A DNA stretch of 64,000 bases from Populus alba (taxonomy: Eukaryota; Streptophyta; Magnoliopsida; Malpighiales; Salicaceae). The notes beneath the pieces are model-generated. The model did not search any database. It saw only the letters and a program-made list of their open reading frames with translations, and was not told the origin of the DNA. Positions 58,989-64,000 of this stretch are shown piece after piece. The first letter of the stretch is position 1, and every line of letters begins with the position of its first letter. The position numbers and the translations under genes were made by a program. The stretch lies in assembly GCF_005239225.2 (NCBI RefSeq), contig NC_133301.1:9238318-9302317 (forward strand). The letters run 5' to 3'.

Positions 58989-60689
58989 ATGCAATTTCAA
59001 ATAGATATGCCGAGACCAGTACATGAGGAGCTTGAACGATGGAAGGCAGTTAAATTCCCAGTTCCGATTGCAGATTATGGTTCTTGTGAGCCAAATAAAA
59101 TACTGCAGAAGGAGGTTTATACCTATGCAAAGGAAGACAACTTCAATGCCTTGTTTGGTCTCTTGTCCGATAAACTGGAGCATGTTTCATCCGAGGAAGT
59201 GCTCAATATCATTTTCAAACATGTTGCTGCCTCTGGAAATTCACTGCTTCATGTGGCAGCAAGCCATGGAAGCGAAGATGTGATACAGCTACTGTGTCAT
59301 CACTTCCCCCTCCTAATCTCCAGGGTAAATTTCCAGGGTGATAATGCGCTTCATCTGGCTGCCAGGGCTGGACGGTTTGACACAATTCAAAATCTCGTCA
59401 AGCATGTGAAAAATCATCATAGAACACTTGAACTTGCTAGCTTGCTGAGGATGAAGAATAATAAAGGAAACACCCCTTTGCATGATGCAGTCATCAAGGG
59501 TTGCCGAGAGGTGGCCTGTTTCCTCGTTAATGAAGACCTAGAAGTTTCCTACCTCAAGAACAAGGAAGACAGGTCTCCCTTGTACTTGGCAGTAGAGAGT
59601 TGCGACGAGGAGATGATTGCTTCTCTTATAGAAGCTATGCCGGAAGGAAATTTAGGTAATCACATGTTTTCATCATTTCGACGTGAAAAATAACATGTTA
59701 CACGTATAATTATTGGTCTCATTAAAACTGATTCTTCATAATTTCATTTTATGTAAAGCATAAAATTCACGTTATTTCCATGCATTTTGTGTTTTTTGTA
59801 TTGATTATCTAATTTTAAAATTATGCTGCACTAGAAAAACTAGCGGTAGGCAAGCCGGATATAATGCTTCCCGAGGACATAAAAGGGGGAAATCTCCTTC
59901 ATCTTGCAGCATCATTGGGCTTCCTTTCTGGAGGAAGACTCCTGGTTAGTCGATGTCCTGTTGCCGCATCACAAAGAAACGACGAAGGCAACTTACCCAT
60001 CCATGTTGCATGCCAGAAGGGCAATCTTGAAGTAGTACGCGAACTACTTACTTATTGGTTCGATCCAATGGATTTTCTCAACGAAAAAGGACAGAATATT
60101 CTTCATGTTGCAGCGGAGAGTGGACAGAGGAAAACAGTGGAAGAAATATTGGGAAATCGAGATCTGGAAGCACTTATAAATGAGAAGGATTACGATGGAA
60201 ATACACCTTTGCACTTGGCTGCAATGTATGGCCGTCCTGAGATAGTGCAGGCACTAGCGAGTGACATGCGGGTGGATAAAAGGATTGTTAATAATGAAAA
60301 GTTGAAACCATCTGGTGTTGTTGTGAAATTATTGCAAGGCGGACGCTTTAAAGCTCCAAAGTCAGATGGAATGGTATGCTTATATGCTGAGCCTTTTCGA
60401 AAAAACTGACCTTATGGTGCCAATTAATGGGCTTGCAATTGCTCTTGAACATCACGGGGGATCAATCATCATATATACGTGCAAAAAATGATAATGAAAA
60501 GGACAACCTTTAACATTACAAAAACTGAATGCAAGAAAATACATTCAAATTCAGTTTCGAATGTATACTTACAAATTAATACTGTCTTTGCTTGTCCTTG
60601 CTCAGAGCAAGCGAATCGATACCAAGCATGAGGATGATGCTGCGAGAGGTGTATGGAACAAATCGCAGGAAGCAGAAGTTCGCAAAATG
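58989..60689 (+). CDS. ankyrin-repeat PGG membrane protein, copy C (5' part, exons 1-3)
   Basis: Exons 58989-59655, 59835-60373 and 60606-60689 keep the same GT-AG sites and phases as B. They encode about 430 residues up to the end of exon 3 (VWNKSQEAEVRKM). A deletion upstream removed the ATG used in A and B, so the first usable Met is MQFQIDMPRPVHEEL, giving an N-terminus about 17 residues shorter. Ankyrin repeats are intact (SLLHVAASHGSEDVIQ, DNALHLAARAGRFD, GNTPLHDAVIKG, NILHVAAESGQ, GNTPLHLAAMYGRPEIV). No stop or frameshift was seen. The PGG exon is not in the window: a copia element is inserted in intron 3, and the last exon should lie beyond 64000 if present. Expression could still occur if the element is spliced out with the intron. 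Confidence 0.82.
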
Positions 60690-61743
60690 GTAAGATTTTC
60701 GGTTTCACAAACTTTCTTTCTTTTAAGTCTTGGCATGTGCCTAACATCACAAAGGGTTTTCATTGCTCCATCATATATCTTAATTTTAACATTATCAATT
60801 CTAGCAACTTAGATTTTATTTTCATTTACTAGCACCATAGAATCTCCATCATATTCTTTGGAAGTATCAAAACATTATTTATATAAATAAATATGAAAGT
60901 AGCATGCAAAATCTACAATCCATGAATTTTTCAAAACCTTATTACATTTATGATCCATGAGAACATCATCATCTTTGCTCCCATCTTTCATGGTATTCGT
61001 AACATCTCTAGACTTCGTAATTCTTCTAAGGCGGCTTTCATCTTCTCACAATGATACCAAACATGGCCTTTGCAATGACAATTAAAATATTTATTATCAT
61101 TGTATTCCACTCTAGATCTAGAATCTCAAATAGAGTTATTTATACCAAATCTACCTCCTTATGCCATGTTCCTCCCATGACAATCATAATTTTATTTCCT
61201 AGATTACCTTCCATCACCAATGCCTCGTTACCTTTCAAAACCTTTTATTCTATCCAGTAAGATTAAACCTAAAGTTATCCTTTTAACTAGTATTGTTTGC
61301 ACCCATGGCTTGTAGAATGAGGTTTCGCTCAATTTTTTTTCTAATATTGACTACTTGTGTTGTCAACCTTTTAACTCTTGTGTATACCCATTCCTTCATC
61401 CTTCCTCAAGAGTACAAATCTAACTTCCAAAGAAAACGATTGGTCATGGGTCGTATAGAGAGATAAAGAAGAATCAAGCTTCTAGTAATTGCAAATATCG
61501 GAACAATCAATACTCATTTAAAAAGATTCTTTAATTGTCATAACCTATAGAATAAAATAAAACATTCTTTCATGATCTCTTAATAAATTATAGATTTGGT
61601 ATAAATACTCATTTTTAAAAATTTCTTTCTTCATCATCTCTTAAAAATCCATCAATACCAGAGGGTTTTGGTTAGCCATTTAAAGAACCATTCACATTTC
61701 ACTTTAGGTGGCATCCAAGTCAAATTATATTCTAGTTGCTTTG
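60690..61743 (+). other. intron 3 of gene C up to the copia insertion
   Basis: Starts GTAAGA. It aligns with intron 3 of copies A and B, with indels relative to both. The target duplication of the inserted element would be CTTTG (61739-61743). The 69-codon frame at 61051-61260 is not conserved as coding in the paralogues. Confidence 0.7.
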
Positions 61744-61868
61744 AGTTGAGAATAATACAATGTGTTGGGTTGTGCCTTAGCCAACCTTCCTATTTATATA
61801 GAGGCAGTAGAACACTGCAGTAACTGTAATGATTACAACATCCTATATTAGAATCATATTCTATAATA
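61744..61868 (-). repeat. 3' LTR of copia element 4
   Basis: 125 bp, shorter than in elements 2 (163) and 3 (147), with the same terminal sequences. Confidence 0.88.
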
Positions 61869-61875
61869 TGCCCCC

Positions 61876-64000
61876 TCAAGCTGAGGGTGGGGGATCAACC
61901 CGAAGCTTGAATCGAAAAGTAGTAAAGGATGCAACAGGAAGCGGTTTAGTGAAGACATCGGCAAGTTGATCTCGAGAGGGAATAAAACGAATCTGAATTT
62001 CTTTCTTGGCAACACGGTCACGAACAAAGTGATAATCCACTTCAACATGCTTAGTACGAGCATGGAAGATAGGATTTGCTGAGAGATAGGTAGCACCAAG
62101 ATTATCACACCAAATGGTAGGGGCAGAGACTGAGGGAACCTGCAAATCTGTTAACAAGTATTGAAGCCAAATGACTTCAGCGGTACCATCAGCAAGGGCT
62201 TTATACTCAGCCTTAGTAGAGGAGCGAGCAACAGTGCGTTGCTTGCCGGATTTCCAAGAAATCAGTGTCTGACCAAAAAAGACAAGATAGCCGCCCGTAG
62301 ACTTGCGATCATCAATACTACCAGCCCAATCTGCATCTGTAAAGCCATGTAGAGCAAAAGAGGAGCCTCGAGTGATATGGAAACCATAAGATGCCGTACC
62401 TTTAAGATAACGTAAAATACGTTTGACAGCGACCTAATGAGAATCTGTAGGAGCATGCATAAACTGACAGACTCTGTTAACAGCAAAGCATATATCTGGA
62501 CGGGTGAAGGTAAGATATTGAAGAGCACCCACGATTTGACGAAATCGTGTAGGATCAGAGAATGAATGATCCGATAATAAAATGACTTTCGAAGGGAGAC
62601 TGGAGTATCAACTGGTTTGCAGGAAGTCATACCAGCTCGAGTGAGGATGTCAAGAATATATTTATGTTGACACAGCATTAAACCCATACTGGTAGACTGA
62701 ACTTCAATACCCAGAAAGTAGTGAACAACACCTAAGTCACGAAGCTTGAACTCAGAGCTAAGTAACTGTATAAGGTGATGGAGCATAGCAGAGTTGCTAC
62801 CCGTGAGCAGAATATCATCAACATACACCAGGAGATAAAAGATATTAGTACCATCAGATAAGATAAACAGGGAGGTGTCAACCTTGGAAGCTCGGAAACC
62901 GATGGAGAGCAAAAAATCACTTAGACGAGTGTACCATGCTTTCGGTGCCTGTTTCAAACCATACAATGATTTGTGCAATTTGCACACATGAGATGGAAGA
63001 GAAGAGTCAATGAAACTTGGAGGCTGTTTCATGTAGACCTCTTCAGTAAGAACACCATTGAGGAAGGCATTATGAATATCAAGCTGATGAATCTTCCAAT
63101 TTCGCGAAACCGCAATAGAGAAAACCAATCGGACAGTGGCTTGCTTAATAACTGGACTGAAGGTTTCAGAATAATCAATACCTTCCTGCTGGGTAAAACC
63201 TCTAGCAACAAGGCGCGCTTTATAGCGCTCAATACTACCATCAACACGACGTTTGATCCGATATACCCATCTACTGCCAACAACGTTCATCGAAGGATGA
63301 AATGGAACCAAAGACCAAGTGAGATTTTCGCGTAAAGCGAGATCTCATCACACATAGCATTATGCCAAACTGCATATCGGTCAGCATCAGAGAATGCAAA
63401 AGGCTCAGAAGAGGGAGAATACAGTACCCGTGTGGAGGTAGAAGTAGCGGCAGTGGAAGCAACTAGATTAGCTGTCTTCGGCTGCCGCGGTCTAAAAGTC
63501 ATAGGATGTCTGTTGTGTGCTAGTGGAGACGCAGGGGAAGATGGTTGTAGTGAGGAGACCTGTGGCAGCTGATAAGAAGACAAATCAACCATAAGTTGCA
63601 GACCAGCGGGAGAGGATGATAAAGAAGTAGCCTCAAGCATAGGACTGTCAGTAGAGGAGGGGCTGGAGGTAGAGACTGAAGCGGCATGAGTGCTAGCCAG
63701 GGAGGGCGAAGCAGAGGAGGGACTAGAAAGTGCCCCAAGACCATGAGGAGAGGAGACCAATTGATGATCTGAACCTGCATCATAAGGGTTAGATAAACAA
63801 TCATGGGATGATGGCCAAGGGATGGGTGGAGGCTGTGGTCGGGTGGCTGTTTGGAGTGGCAAAGCGGAGTATTGTGGGCTGTTTGGGTGGCTAGTGAAAG
63901 CGGGTAGCGATGAGTGGTTTAGCAAATTTGGGAGGGTGACAGTAGTGGGTGGGTTGGGGGTTGTGGTGGAGACCTTTGCAATCTGTTCAGAATTATCAAA
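61876..64000 (-). pseudogene. pol remnant of copia element 4
   Basis: RNase H end (61876-62157 and upstream, [27 protein letters not shown]), RT (62600-63311, SRWVYRIKRRVDGS, LDIHNAFLNG, YVDDILLTG) and the variable linker before RT (63287-63925). A frameshift lies near 62590 in the KP-V-DTPVS region, a Trp-to-stop change lies near 62435, and another shift lies near 63330. Not functional as it stands. Confidence 0.88.

Larger units (their letters stand above)
61744..64000 (-). mobile_element. Ty1/copia element 4 (partial, runs off the window), decayed
   Basis: The 3' LTR at 61744-61868 (125 bp) starts AGTTGAG and ends CTATAATA on the plus map, as in elements 2 and 3. The purine tract follows. 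Antisense to gene C, in its intron 3. The 5' LTR and gag lie outside the window, so age cannot be estimated from LTRs. Confidence 0.9.

Overview
The window is nuclear DNA of a dicot plant, AT-rich and heavily colonised by transposable elements. The ankyrin-PGG gene family, FRIGIDA-like and plant-mobile-domain remnants, and CACTA, hAT, MULE, Ty1/copia, Ty3/gypsy and LINE sequences all point to a plant. A woody dicot such as a Salicaceae species would fit, but that is only an impression. I see no bacterial-type genes, CRISPR array, rRNA or tRNA gene. Left half (1-28400): layered transposon wreckage. A decayed MULE transposase with a downstream plant-mobile-domain (PMD) gene lies on the minus strand. 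It is split by a copia element (5277-11677, TSD CATCT), which itself carries a solo LTR (9776-11359). A non-autonomous CACTA element (13046-15083, TSD GGT), a second solo LTR of the same family (16210-18076, TSD GAAAC) and a decayed LINE (about 19600-26740) follow. The LINE is interrupted by an hAT element (19693-21097) and a gypsy Tat-like LTR (22617-24834). Next come remains of a gypsy primer-binding site and gag. Right half (28400-64000): a tandem cluster of three paralogous ankyrin-repeat/PGG membrane-protein genes (ACD6/ITN1-like) on the plus strand. Copy A (28449-37590) is a pseudogene. It has two frame-preserving deletions that each removed one intron, a copia insertion in its coding exon, a premature stop and a frameshift, and a non-autonomous LTR element (37594-39493) inserted at its stop codon. 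Copy B (45984-49439) has four coding exons in perfect phase and is the one complete gene (642 aa predicted). Copy C (58989 onward) has its first three coding exons intact; a copia element sits in the following intron and the last exon must lie beyond the window. Parts of the upstream flank of B are duplicated upstream of C. Three copies of one copia lineage (30217-35269, 50628-55438, 61744 to beyond the end) sit antisense to the ankyrin genes. They share unusual LTR ends (5'-TA...CT-3' instead of TG...CA), confirmed by exact 5-bp target duplications at two of them. The middle one has identical LTRs and one uninterrupted gag-pol frame of about 1,480 codons, so it is a very recent and possibly still competent element. 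It landed in an intron of a FRIGIDA-like gene remnant. Splice sites, phases, TSDs and repeats were read by eye; no alignment or database search was run.
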